Origin: Serratia nematodiphila DZ0503SBS1
GTDB taxonomy: Bacteria > Pseudomonadota > Gammaproteobacteria > Enterobacterales > Enterobacteriaceae
DNA: 64,000 nt
Assembly (NCBI RefSeq): GCF_000738675.1
Contig: NZ_JPUX01000001.1
Span: 2,666,001 to 2,730,000, forward strand
Direction: 5' to 3'
Part shown: piece by piece, positions 35,913-44,435 of the stretch
Position numbering within the stretch: position 1 is the stretch's first letter
Layout of the letters: every line of letters begins with the position of its first letter
Position numbers and translations under genes: made by a program
The notes under the pieces: generated by a model
The model's input: only the letters and a program-made list of their open reading frames with translations
What the model was told of the DNA's origin: nothing
Databases searched by the model: none

Positions 35913-36725
35913 TTATTCCGCAAGCGGGATAAGCTTTTTACCCGTGTCTTCGAAGAAAGAAAATGAAGCCCAGCGATATGTATATAACAAAGCAATCTTG
36001 CCGGCATGCTTCTCAATAACCTCTTTTAAATATGACTTGCTTTTTTTGCTATTTGGGAAATGGGCCGCAAAGGTCACTATTGCTCTTGATGAGAGTCCAC
36101 CACCATTTCGCATAAAGAGAACAAAATCGTTCCCTCTAAGCACGTTGAACTCCGCACAGTTTGTAACATCATTATCAAACTTAGCAACTACATTTTTTAT
36201 TTTATCATACAGGATAATCATATCCCCAAAGATTTTCTTGTTTGCTAGGTCAATATTTCTTTTGTTTAACTCACCTATATACTTATCATCATCAACTTTA
36301 CCAATCGGGTATCGTGCCTGCAGCACTATATCCTGCGACGCAATTTTTAATAGCTTCAGCTCGTCAGGGGCTAATGACAGCTCCAAATCGATAGCCATTT
36401 TATCAAGCTTATGTCCATAATCGCGAAATTTAAGGTCTATAGTGTCTTTCTGAGCACCAAGATTCATTAACAGGACAGCAGATTTTAATAACATTTCGAA
36501 TGCATAACCCAACATAAGTCTGCTGGTTTTATCAGTTGCAGACGTGATATCAATATATTCATAAATAACAGGGTTTTTATTATTTTCATGAAGCGGATTT
36601 TTATTTTTATCGCCTTCGGCTCTCAAAATCTTTGCTGATAAATACAGTTTTTTAGATTCGGCTAACCAAGCCTTGCGATCGAAGATACCTTTTCCATTTT
36701 TCTGTGTGATTATTTCACTCTGCAT
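35913..36725 (-). CDS. Unknown protein paired with Mrr-like nuclease
   Basis: A 270-residue lysine- and isoleucine-rich protein from AT-rich DNA, unlike its neighbours in codon use. It is mainly helical with no signal peptide. The block GYAFEMLLKSAVLLMNLG followed by YGHKLDKMAIDL and later ARYPIGK resembles the helical layout of HEPN-type proteins (long helix, G-H-x-L, R-Y-P), but the catalytic R-x4-6-H motif is not evident, so I do not name it. It starts 40 bases after the nuclease gene in the same direction, so the two probably form an operon. A defence or toxin-antitoxin role is possible. Confidence 0.6.
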   Translation of the reverse strand: MQSEIITQKNGKGIFDRKAWLAESKKLYLSAKILRAEGDKNKNPLHENNKNPVIYEYIDITSATDKTSRLMLGYAFEMLLKSAVLLMNLGAQKDTIDLKFRDYGHKLDKMAIDLELSLAPDELKLLKIASQDIVLQARYPIGKVDDDKYIGELNKRNIDLANKKIFGDMIILYDKIKNVVAKFDNDVTNCAEFNVLRGNDFVLFMRNGGGLSSRAIVTFAAHFPNSKKSKSYLKEVIEKHAGKIALLYTYRWASFSFFEDTGKKLIPLAE

Positions 36726-36765
36726 TTAGTAGTTCCCATGTTAAAAGTATTAAACCCGAAACTAA

Positions 36766-37674
36766 TCAGGAGCCAATCCCATAGCAGTAATAGCCAACCA
36801 CTTTCAGTAAAGGTTCAAATTCAATTGCGCTGATATCTTCAACACGTTGCCAGTCTCGTTCAACCTCATCCGGGTTAAGTCCACCTAAGGTGAAGGCATT
36901 AGTAACAATGAGCCCGGTGTGTTCATCCTGTAAGCCGTTGATATCTTCGATGGATAAATGACCGAGATAAAGATGTTGTTTAACAAAAAGTCGTAGAGTT
37001 AAAGTAACCTCCACCTTGTCACCGTATCCATTATCAATTTGAGTTTTAGCTTCCTCAAATATCAGCAACTCCCCATGCTCCCCAGGTTCACTCGGTAAGG
37101 AACCATTATTCCACCGAGTCTGTGCAATTTCTAACGAAGTACCTAATAGCTTGTTTTCCGCGCTGTAGACAGGCAAATTGTAAAACTCATTTGGAATTAG
37201 CAGGGGTTTAGGGGCGGAACATCTAATTCCAAAACTCATGAAGCCATTTCTGAAATCACATAATACAGGGGCTGCCACCTTTGCCCGCCATTTATGGTCG
37301 CCTGTAGAAACTGGGCGGTAAAGCGCAATCTGTAATTTCTGCGCACGCCGTAACGCTGCTTTGGTAAAACCAGCAGGGCAGACTAAAGCCCCTTGATGCG
37401 CGCATACGTCTTGTACTAATCCGTGAAATTCTTCAACACCTTTGACATCTACCGGATTAGCATAGTCCTTACAATCAATAACAATACGCATCTTGTACTG
37501 ACCAATGGACTGCTCCACCAGAACATCCACCTGTCTTTTGGTTTCGCTCTGGACACCATCAAGCATCACATTGTGTTGCACTACAGCACCAGGAGATAGT
37601 TGCCTTTGTATCATGGCAACAAGTTGCTCGAGAGCTTTCCAATCTGGAATCTTACTTTTATCTTGATCAGCCAT
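36766..37674 (-). CDS. Mrr-like restriction endonuclease-fold protein
   Basis: A 302-residue protein. The first 120 residues have a PD-(D/E)xK nuclease layout: Glu16 (ALEQLV), Asp50 (KRQVDVLVE), Asp67-Cys68-Lys69 (VIDCKDY), then a helix-strand typical of Mrr-type endonucleases (GLVQDVCAHQGALVCPAGFT). The remaining 180 residues are an unrecognised beta-rich domain, perhaps for target recognition. ATG 37674 follows GGAG; an in-frame upstream start is less likely. Base composition is AT-richer than the core genome. With the gene downstream it forms a candidate defence pair. Confidence 0.65.
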   Translation of the reverse strand: MADQDKSKIPDWKALEQLVAMIQRQLSPGAVVQHNVMLDGVQSETKRQVDVLVEQSIGQYKMRIVIDCKDYANPVDVKGVEEFHGLVQDVCAHQGALVCPAGFTKAALRRAQKLQIALYRPVSTGDHKWRAKVAAPVLCDFRNGFMSFGIRCSAPKPLLIPNEFYNLPVYSAENKLLGTSLEIAQTRWNNGSLPSEPGEHGELLIFEEAKTQIDNGYGDKVEVTLTLRLFVKQHLYLGHLSIEDINGLQDEHTGLIVTNAFTLGGLNPDEVERDWQRVEDISAIEFEPLLKVVGYYCYGIGS

Positions 37675-37841
37675 TGCGCCGCTCCGTTTGAGTCTTATAT
37701 GTGAAGATACCATTAGAATAACTTGAAGGAGAAATTGTTGGTTACCCAGTAAAGTGGACGACTCTTTTCAGTAATCTTAAAGAGGGCAGATTAGTTTACC
37801 TTTAAAGCGAACTTTCGCTCTTCGCCCAAAGCTGCCCCTCC

Positions 37842-37945
37842 AATACCGCCGATCAAAGCACTAAACCAGCGCCAGCAGCGCTGGAGCGATGGTGGTGAGG
37901 GGCTTATCAGGGGAAATCGCCGTCCCCGCTTAAGAACGATCGAAA
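37842..37945 (-). pseudogene. Decayed copy of lptG-like 3' end
   Basis: About 100 bases resemble the 3' end of the lptG-like gene (compare 43364-43479): CCGCC-TCAAA and TAAACCAGCGCCAG at one end, AGAACGATC at the other. On the minus strand it would read similarly to APFTALAPPLLLLALALALV but with an in-frame stop and gaps. No start or full gene remains. Confidence 0.55.
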
Positions 37946-37994
37946 AAGCAACGCGGACGATGAGTTCTACGACCGTCTTCCGGTAACAACACCG

Positions 37995-38945
37995 CTAATC
38001 TAGCCGCGACTTTTCACCCCCAACCCCGCGCCACAACTCCGGCAGCAGCGTCAACGTCTCATCAATCAGCGCCCGTCGGTCGTTGCCCGGCTTCCAGATA
38101 GTCACCATGGTTTGGCTGATCCCCTGGCTGCCCACTTCTGTACGCAGCGTGTTGACGTTTTTCCACTGTTCGGCATGCATATGTGTTGGCAGGAATCCCC
38201 AGCCGCAGCCTTGTTCAAGCAGGGCGCGCAGCATTTCCAGCTCGTTGGTGAAAATGGTATGCCCAGAAATTTGCAGGCGGCGCGCCACCGGTTCGTCAGA
38301 GTCCGGATGCATGATCACCTGCGGCGTGAGCGAGAGCTCCAGCAGCGAAAGCGGCTGCTCCGCGCCGGGGAAAAGCGTTTTAGCGGCGTAGAAATCCATC
38401 TCTATCGCCCCTAAGGCGCGCCACTCCATGGCGTCGCCCACGCTGCGGTGGCGCGCCTGGCAGATGCCCAGATCGGCCTGGCCGTTTGCCAGCAGGCTTT
38501 CCGCCTCGTCGCGCGAGGCGTTAATCAGGCTCAGGCGCGTGTTGCGCTGGGCCATGGCGGCTATCAGCGCCTGCAGCAGCGCGCGGGGGGTAAAGGGATC
38601 GTAGACCAGCGAGATTTCCTGCGCCGCGCTCTTCGGCACGTCTTTGGCAAATGCCTCAAAGGCTTTCACCTGGCGCATCAGCAGGTGTGCCTGGCGCTGC
38701 AGCTGTTCGCCTTCCGGCGTCAGGTGCAGGCTGCGCCCCTCGCGCAGGAACAGCGCATAGCTCAAGCCATCCTCGAGAAAATCAATCAAATCGCGCAGCG
38801 TCGTGCGGTCTTTGCCCAGCTTGAGCGCGGCTTTCGCCAGGCTGCCGTGCTCGGCCACGGCGGTGAAGGCTTCCAGTTGGGCAAAAGAATAAATCAGGCT
38901 TGGCACGCGGCTCTCCCGTCGATTTTGCGGGGGATTTTCTCCCAT
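37995..38945 (-). CDS. LysR-family regulator
   Basis: A 316-residue LysR-type protein. The N-terminal helix-turn-helix (FTAVAEHGSLAKAALKLGKDRTTLR) is unusual in having KDRTTLRDLIDFLED where most have SQSAVS. The co-inducer domain is normal in length. It is divergent from the serine hydrolase gene across only 68 bases, so it likely controls it. A later in-frame start near residue 15 (VPSLIYSFAQLEAF) is possible, since the first 14 residues are polar and lie outside the usual fold. Ligand unknown. Confidence 0.78.
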   Translation of the reverse strand: MGENPPQNRRESRVPSLIYSFAQLEAFTAVAEHGSLAKAALKLGKDRTTLRDLIDFLEDGLSYALFLREGRSLHLTPEGEQLQRQAHLLMRQVKAFEAFAKDVPKSAAQEISLVYDPFTPRALLQALIAAMAQRNTRLSLINASRDEAESLLANGQADLGICQARHRSVGDAMEWRALGAIEMDFYAAKTLFPGAEQPLSLLELSLTPQVIMHPDSDEPVARRLQISGHTIFTNELEMLRALLEQGCGWGFLPTHMHAEQWKNVNTLRTEVGSQGISQTMVTIWKPGNDRRALIDETLTLLPELWRGVGGEKSRLD

Positions 38946-39013
38946 CAGGCGTTTTTTATTATAGGCCGCGTTTTTTTAAGCTGAACGCCTTCCTGAACCA
39001 AGCGAGAAAAAAT

Positions 39014-40321
39014 ATGAAAAGCAAAGTGTTTAACCGCAGCCTGTTGGCGGGCGTTGTCATCAGTCTCTGCAGCGGCCTGTTGGCGCCCGCCGCGCTGGCC
39101 GCCTGTGCGGGCACCGAACTCAGAGCCTGTCCGGCGCCTTTCGATGCGCAATTGCCGGACACGCACAAGATGCTCACCTGGAGCCAGAGCGACCGGGTGA
39201 TCGGTTTTCGTAATGACTACCGCAACTATGCCGGGGATGTGTTTCATCACGGCAGTGCCACACCGCTGGTGGCTGCCGCTAAACAGCTAACGAATGCCAG
39301 CTATCGGGTGAATGGCAAAACCTACAGCCTGCAGGATTATCTTCAGCGCCAGAACGTCAGCGGCATGCTGGTATTGAAAGACGGCAAAATCGCCTGGAAA
39401 TATCTGGGGCAGGGCAATACCGACGCCACGCTGTGGACATCGCGCTCGGTGGGCAAATCGGTGGTCGCCACGCTGGTGGGCGTGGCGATTAAACAGGGCA
39501 AGATCCGCTCGCTCGACGATCTCATCACGCAATACGAACCCGACCTGAAAGGCACCGCGTGGGACGGCGTGACCCTCAGGCAGCTGATCACCCACACCTC
39601 CGGCGTGGCGTGGAATGAGGATTACACCAACCCGAAGTCGGACTTCGCGCAGCTGACCGAGTGTGAAGCCAAACCCGGCACCTATGCCTGCGTGCGCAAG
39701 CTGGTGGCCGGCCTGCAGCGTGCGCATCCGGCCGGGCAGAACTGGTCTTACTCCTCCGGCGGCGCGTGGCTGCTGGGCGACGTACTGGAGCGCGCCACTG
39801 GCATGCCGCTGGCGGCCTATCTTGAGCAAAGCATCTGGCAGCCGTACGGCATGGCGAGCGATGGCGTGTGGCATGCCTACGCCAAAGGCCAGCACGACGT
39901 GGGCGCGCACGGCTTTAACGCCACGCTGGAAGACTGGGGGCGCTTCGGTGAGTTCATTCTGCATAACGGGACGTTGCCGAACGGCAAACAGATCTTGCCG
40001 GAAGATTGGGTAGCCCAGTCGTCCAACTGGACGCGGGCGGCGGGCTCGGTATCGGCGGCGCATCCTAACGGCATCTACGGCTTCCAATGGTGGAACAACG
40101 AAGTGCCGGCCAATGCGACTAACGTAGAACCCGCTCCGCAGGCGTCCCTCAAGCATTCCCTGTGGGCGCTGGGGATCTTCGGCCAGATGATCATGGTGAA
40201 TCAGGCGGAGAATCTGGTGATCGTCCAATGGTCCACCTGGCCGCAGGCGGAGCCTTCTTTCAGCGCGCAACCGCTGGAGGCGTCGCTGATGTTTAGCGCG
40301 ATAGCGAAGGAATTGCGTTAA
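39014..40321 (+). CDS. Secreted serine hydrolase of the beta-lactamase (class C-like) family
   Basis: A 435-residue exported protein with signal peptide (cleavage after PAALA). The active-site serine motif is SVGK (Ser145-Lys148) and the second motif YSS at Tyr246, the arrangement of class C beta-lactamases, esterases and D-aminopeptidases. Two cysteine pairs suggest periplasmic disulfides. Family members hydrolyse beta-lactams, esters or peptides; sequence does not decide which, and I do not infer resistance. I chose the ATG at 39014 because it starts the signal peptide; the ribosome binding site is weak. The divergent LysR gene probably regulates it. Confidence 0.85.
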   Translation: MKSKVFNRSLLAGVVISLCSGLLAPAALAACAGTELRACPAPFDAQLPDTHKMLTWSQSDRVIGFRNDYRNYAGDVFHHGSATPLVAAAKQLTNASYRVNGKTYSLQDYLQRQNVSGMLVLKDGKIAWKYLGQGNTDATLWTSRSVGKSVVATLVGVAIKQGKIRSLDDLITQYEPDLKGTAWDGVTLRQLITHTSGVAWNEDYTNPKSDFAQLTECEAKPGTYACVRKLVAGLQRAHPAGQNWSYSSGGAWLLGDVLERATGMPLAAYLEQSIWQPYGMASDGVWHAYAKGQHDVGAHGFNATLEDWGRFGEFILHNGTLPNGKQILPEDWVAQSSNWTRAAGSVSAAHPNGIYGFQWWNNEVPANATNVEPAPQASLKHSLWALGIFGQMIMVNQAENLVIVQWSTWPQAEPSFSAQPLEASLMFSAIAKELR

Positions 40322-40429
40322 CCCCGGCAACTATCGACAGAGCGAGCAGGGGCGGTTGCCATTTCGCCCCTGAGCGGCATATTACATGTTTTCGACGTCG
40401 ACCTATTCATGCCGTAGGGGAGGGGAGTA

Positions 40430-41203
40430 TCAATTCTCTATAGGTAGTGGAGGCCAGTCTCCACCGTTTTTAATTAATAACTCTTTTATCTTGTTAATTT
40501 TCTCTTTATCCTCGGCATCGCCTACCCCTCTATCTATAAAGCGCTGAAGCTGATTGCCCATAGTCCAACCAAATTTCCCTTTTATTTTGCTATCTGCACC
40601 TCTCTCTAACAAAAAAATCGTATGATCAAACGAATGAGAATCCAGTGAGCTTATCAATAAGGTGTTTCCCAATGAGTCTCTTGTATTTATGTCTGCGCCA
40701 TAATCCAGCATCACCCTTAACGTTTCAGTGTTTTTGGCTTTGATTGTTTGGAATACAATGGGCTCATTGAATACCTTATCTTTTGCGTTTGGCGGTAAAC
40801 CGCCGTCGAGCATGGCTTTGACCCAAATCCCCTTGTCGGCTTTCATGACAAATTCCGCCGGGCTGCTTCCCCCTTCCGGTCTGGGCTGCAGCGGGTCTGC
40901 GCCAGCTTTAACCAGGTCGGTTATTATTTTCAGCCTTTCCGGCGTATTTTTATCGTAGATTGCGTTTAGCACCGACCAAAACAGCAGGGTCATGTCTGCT
41001 TTCACCGGTCGATTCAGTTCTTCCTTGCTTATAGAGGGAAGTTTCTCTTTCAGTTTCACTTCATCGCCATCATAAATCAGCTGTGCGATGTCCAGCTGCC
41101 GGCCTTCAAAAAAATCCTGTGGCTCATATCCCATGCTTTTGTTGCATCCTTGCACCATGAGGACAGTAAACAGTAGCGCTATTGCCATTATCAATTTGCT
41201 CAT
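40430..41203 (-). CDS. Ankyrin-repeat lipoprotein, intact copy
   Basis: A 257-residue lipoprotein: signal peptide MSKLIMAIALLFTVLMVQG with Cys20 following, then ankyrin-like repeats (DKGIWVKAMLDGGLPPNAKD, NTETLRVMLDYGADINTRDS, FDHTIFLLERGADSKIKGK). GGGGGAGAG precedes the ATG at 41203. Such periplasmic ankyrin lipoproteins often act as immunity proteins to type VI secretion phospholipases in Enterobacterales, but no effector gene is present here, so this remains a hypothesis. The adjacent damaged copy shares most of its sequence. Confidence 0.75.
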   Translation of the reverse strand: MSKLIMAIALLFTVLMVQGCNKSMGYEPQDFFEGRQLDIAQLIYDGDEVKLKEKLPSISKEELNRPVKADMTLLFWSVLNAIYDKNTPERLKIITDLVKAGADPLQPRPEGGSSPAEFVMKADKGIWVKAMLDGGLPPNAKDKVFNEPIVFQTIKAKNTETLRVMLDYGADINTRDSLGNTLLISSLDSHSFDHTIFLLERGADSKIKGKFGWTMGNQLQRFIDRGVGDAEDKEKINKIKELLIKNGGDWPPLPIEN

Positions 41204-41339
41204 ACTCTCCCCCTGAGAATGGTGGCATCCTCGTCTCTTCAATCAGTTTTTTGGTCTATAGCGTGTTTATCGAAAGCCAGATGTAACCTGACAGCTTCAG
41301 TATAAATAACCGGCAGCTGTCAGATCCGAGTTAGTGAAA

Positions 41340-42097
41340 TTACTGAGTTTCCTTTGCTCCTTTTAAAAGCATGATCTCGAGTATTTTCTTACACTGTTCA
41401 TTGTATTCTGAGCCATCTTGGCTGTCTTTTATTTGCCGATTCACTGCTGTTAACAGCGAAAGATTGTTTATATTTACCGGGTTAGGGTTCGCACCCCGAT
41501 TGAGCAGTAGGGTCATGTGCTCAAAGGCTGAGCTAAAAAAAGCATCCATTAATAAGGTTTGTTGTAAGGAGTCTCTGATGTTAATGTCCGCTCCGTAATC
41601 CAGCATCACCTTTAACGTTTCAGTGTTTTTGGCTTTGATTGTTTGGAATACAATGGGCTCATTGAATACCTTATCTTTTGCGTTTGGCGGTAAACCGCCG
41701 TCGAGCATGGCTTTGACCCAAATCCCCTTGTCGGCTTTCATGACGAATTCCGCTGGGCTGCTTCCTCCCTCCGGTCTGGGTTGCAGCGGATCTGCGCCAG
41801 CTTTTACCAAGTCGGTTATTATTTTCAGCCTTTCTGGCGTGTTTTTATCATAGATTGAGTTTAGCACCGACCAAAACAGCAGGGTCATGTCTGCCTTAAC
41901 CGGTCGATTCAGTTCTTCCTTGCTGACAGAGGGAAGTTTCTCTTTCAGTTTCACTTCATCGCCATCATAAATCAGCTGTGCGATGTCCAGTTGACGGCCT
42001 TCAAAAAAATCCTGTGGTTCATATTCCATGTTTTTTTGCATCCTTGCATCATGAGAACAGTAAACAGTAACGCCATTGCCATTATCAATTTGCTCAT
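41340..42097 (-). pseudogene. Ankyrin-repeat lipoprotein, frameshifted second copy
   Basis: A near-duplicate of the preceding gene. From ATG 42097 the signal peptide MSKLIMAMALLFTVLMMQG-C is intact, but a run of seven Ts (42031-42037) lacks one base compared with the sister copy, so the lipobox and the ankyrin domain are in different frames. The ankyrin part stays open from a fortuitous upstream start to 41340. The first two thirds match the sister gene almost base for base; the last 80 residues (from DSLQQTLLMDAFFSSAFEH) are unrelated in sequence though still ankyrin-like. May be inactive, or restored by slippage at the T-run. Confidence 0.7.
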
Positions 42098-42143
42098 ATT
42101 CTCCCCCTGATAGTGGCGACATCCTCGTCTTTCTGATCTTCAA

Positions 42144-42504
42144 TCATCAGGTGAAATAATATCATCGGCGATATACAGCAGTTTCAAACTGGAAAACATA
42201 GTGTGTCTCTTCCTTTGCTTGCTGCGTCTTGGCCTGTTCAGGCGGGCGCTCGCACTCCTTGCACTCGATGGCCCCCTGAGGGGCATGTTATCGAACGGCA
42301 GCCAGCGATAGCTAACGGCGCATAGGACACCAAATAAAGGATGATAACGGCTCAGGCCAATTTGTAAAGCCGGCCAACTATTAACTGGAAAGTTCTTGTT
42401 TTCTAAAGGCTGCTGTAGGGTGTTAACTCCGCCGCATAAATCGATAAACCAACGCCAGGATCAGTAGCGGCGGGGATGTGCCCCTGTTTCTGTCCTTAAC
42501 ATTA
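42144..42504. other. Intergenic region with second lptG remnant
   Basis: About 360 bases with no complete gene. The promoter for the ankyrin copy lies at its left end. Bases 42423-42475 hold a fragment of the lptG-like 3' end, listed separately; I see nothing else. Confidence 0.4.
42423..42475 (-). pseudogene. Second lptG-like 3' end fragment
   Basis: On the minus strand this reads SPPLLILALVYRFMRRS and stop, close to the expected end of the LptG-like protein (PPLLLLALALALVYRFDRRG and stop). It keeps four Cs where the main gene has three, which reveals the frameshift in the main gene. Confidence 0.6.
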
Positions 42505-43254
42505 TCAATCTTTGCCATACCAGGATTTAAAATACTTCAGGAAACTGTAGGCCACGGCATAAAAGCCAGTGACGGCGCCGACTTTGCCTTCCTTCCATGC
42601 GCCGCTCAGTACGTACCATTTGAAAAATGCGCCGATCGCGCTAACGACGCCACGAAATAACGAGGGCCTAATGTTTCTGTATTTTACTACCCTTGTCGTA
42701 TAGCTATTGAGCTTGTTGAATATTTCATGGAGAGAGTAAAAGGTATCGTGCTTAACATTGCCGGGAATGACCGACGTGTGAATATAGCCTTCAGCGGCAT
42801 CATCTACCGGAGCATCATTGAACCTGACCTGCGTTCTATTGAACAGCCGAACGGGGTAGTCCGGTGAGGAGATGGGATAAATCGTTCTGACTGGCTGTCC
42901 GAGAACAAACCAATTCCTTTTGATTCTAAAGGCTTGCTGTGGCGGTGGGTTTTCCTGCGCTTTGAATTTTAAAATGGACGCTATGGTTTCGGCATCAAGG
43001 ATTTCGTCGCTGTCCAGGCACAACACCCAGTCATGATGAGCTTGAGAAATCGCAAAGTTCATTTGCCGTCCGTGAGTCTCGAAACGATGATAAATAGGGC
43101 TTATTCCAAAGCTTTGGCAAATAGACAGCGTTTTATCCGTACTGCCGGAGTCCACCACAATCCACTCATCCGCAATGCCCATGAGTGGAGAAAGCACCTC
43201 GTGTAATAAACGAGAGGAGTTAAAAGTCAGTATACAAACAGCTATCTTTGCCAT
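42505..43254 (-). CDS. WaaE-like family 2 glycosyltransferase
   Basis: A 249-residue GT-A fold glycosyltransferase. Conserved motifs: AVCILTFNSSRLLHEVL at the start, VVDSGSTDKT, and the metal-binding CLDSDE (DxD type). It is similar to WaaE/KdtX, which adds glucose to heptose I of the LPS core, but that locus is elsewhere, so here it may glycosylate another lipid. The start overlaps the stop of the lptG-like gene as TAATG. Last gene of the eight-gene operon that carries the second LptF/LptG pair. The acceptor is unknown. Confidence 0.82.
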   Translation of the reverse strand: MAKIAVCILTFNSSRLLHEVLSPLMGIADEWIVVDSGSTDKTLSICQSFGISPIYHRFETHGRQMNFAISQAHHDWVLCLDSDEILDAETIASILKFKAQENPPPQQAFRIKRNWFVLGQPVRTIYPISSPDYPVRLFNRTQVRFNDAPVDDAAEGYIHTSVIPGNVKHDTFYSLHEIFNKLNSYTTRVVKYRNIRPSLFRGVVSAIGAFFKWYVLSGAWKEGKVGAVTGFYAVAYSFLKYFKSWYGKD

Positions 43255-44435
43255 TAACTAACATCCTTAAAAATCGCGAGCAGGTGAGTGCGTGATATTT
43301 TCTCTGGAATGGAAATTACGATTCTCTTCTTATCCCTTATCAACCTCAGAAAATGCTTAACCCCGCCGGTCAAACCGATAAACCAGCGCCAGCGCCAACG
43401 CCAGGAGCAAAAGCGGCGGGCGAGGGCGGTGAAGGGCGCGTTGAGGGCGAACAGCAATCCCAGGTTGAGAACGATCTGGTAAGCGATGTAGGTCAGCAGC
43501 CCGATGATGACGCCAAGCGCTAGCCGGCTGCCCATGCCGGGGGCGCGCGGGGCGGTGAAGGTAAACGGGATGGCCAGCAAAATCATCGCCAGCACCAGCA
43601 GAGGCTGGCCGAGTTTTTTCCACAGCGCCAGGCGGTATTCGGTGCTGGGCTGCCCCGAGCCTTGCAGGTAATCGATATAGCGATCCAGCTGTTGGAGCGA
43701 GAAACTGCCCGCCGGCAGGGTCAGCTCTTTCAGGCTCGGCACGGCGAACAGTGAGCGCCAGAGCAGGCTGTCTTGTCGCGCAATCGTCTCCTTTCTGCCT
43801 TGCCAGCTTTTCTGCATCACGTTGTGCAGCAGCCAGCTGCCGTCAGCGGCGGTGCTGGCGCTGTCGGCGTAAATGTAAGACTCCAGCGCGCGGTTGGCTT
43901 GATAACGGAAGATCTCAATGCCGTGGGGCTGGTCGTTCTCATCGACGGTCTTCACTGTTACAAACTCGTTGCCGTGCCGCGCCCACAGCGGGTTAACGGT
44001 AACGTCGTTATTATTCGACTGCGCCAGGGCGTTATTCTTCATTTGCAGCGCGCGTTGCTGCAGCGGCGAGGCGGCCCATTCATCGAGGGCGCCGAGCGAG
44101 AGGTTCATCAGCAGCCCGGCGGCGAGCATCACCAGCGCGATGCGGAATATCGACATCCCGGCGGAACGGATCGCCGTCAGCTCCAGGCTTTTGGAGAGCT
44201 GCCCCAGCCCGACGATGCCGCCGAGCAGCGCGATAAACGGCCCCAGATCGACCAGGCTGCGCGGCAGGGTCATCACGGTCACCAGCAGCGCCTGCTGCCA
44301 GCGGTAGCCGCCCGGGGTCACGTCCTCCAGCTCGTTGATCAGCGTAAAGGTGGTGAACAGCGGGATGAGCAGCCCGGCCGCGGCGGCGAAGCCGATGAAC
44401 ACGTTGCGGATCAGATAGCGGCTAAAAAGAGTCAT
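43254..44435 (-). CDS. LptG-like lipid transporter subunit with C-terminal frameshift
   Basis: An LptF/LptG-family permease (six membrane helices around a periplasmic beta-jellyroll domain), the paralogue of LptG. E. coli LptG is 360 residues; here the conserved frame ends near residue 337 because one C is missing from a CCCC run (43418-43420 on the plus strand, GGG). With that base the protein would end at 43357 as LLLLALALALVYRFDRRG, 359 residues. As written, translation continues 55 more residues to 43254 (393 in all), ending TAATG onto the glycosyltransferase gene. The ATG overlaps the LptF-like stop (ATGA). It is probably a second, dedicated lipid export pair, distinct from the essential lptFG. 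A sequencing error is possible. Confidence 0.78.
   Translation of the reverse strand: MTLFSRYLIRNVFIGFAAAAGLLIPLFTTFTLINELEDVTPGGYRWQQALLVTVMTLPRSLVDLGPFIALLGGIVGLGQLSKSLELTAIRSAGMSIFRIALVMLAAGLLMNLSLGALDEWAASPLQQRALQMKNNALAQSNNNDVTVNPLWARHGNEFVTVKTVDENDQPHGIEIFRYQANRALESYIYADSASTAADGSWLLHNVMQKSWQGRKETIARQDSLLWRSLFAVPSLKELTLPAGSFSLQQLDRYIDYLQGSGQPSTEYRLALWKKLGQPLLVLAMILLAIPFTFTAPRAPGMGSRLALGVIIGLLTYIAYQIVLNLGLLFALNAPFTALARRFCSWRWRWRWFIGLTGGVKHFLRLIRDKKRIVISIPEKISRTHLLAIFKDVS

Noticed and set aside
39014..40321. Antibiotic-resistance beta-lactamase
   Set aside because: Only the general serine hydrolase motifs are seen; substrate cannot be told, and Serratia AmpC has a different sequence and neighbour.
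42144..42504. CRISPR array or tandem repeats
   Set aside because: No regularly spaced direct repeats here or elsewhere in the window.
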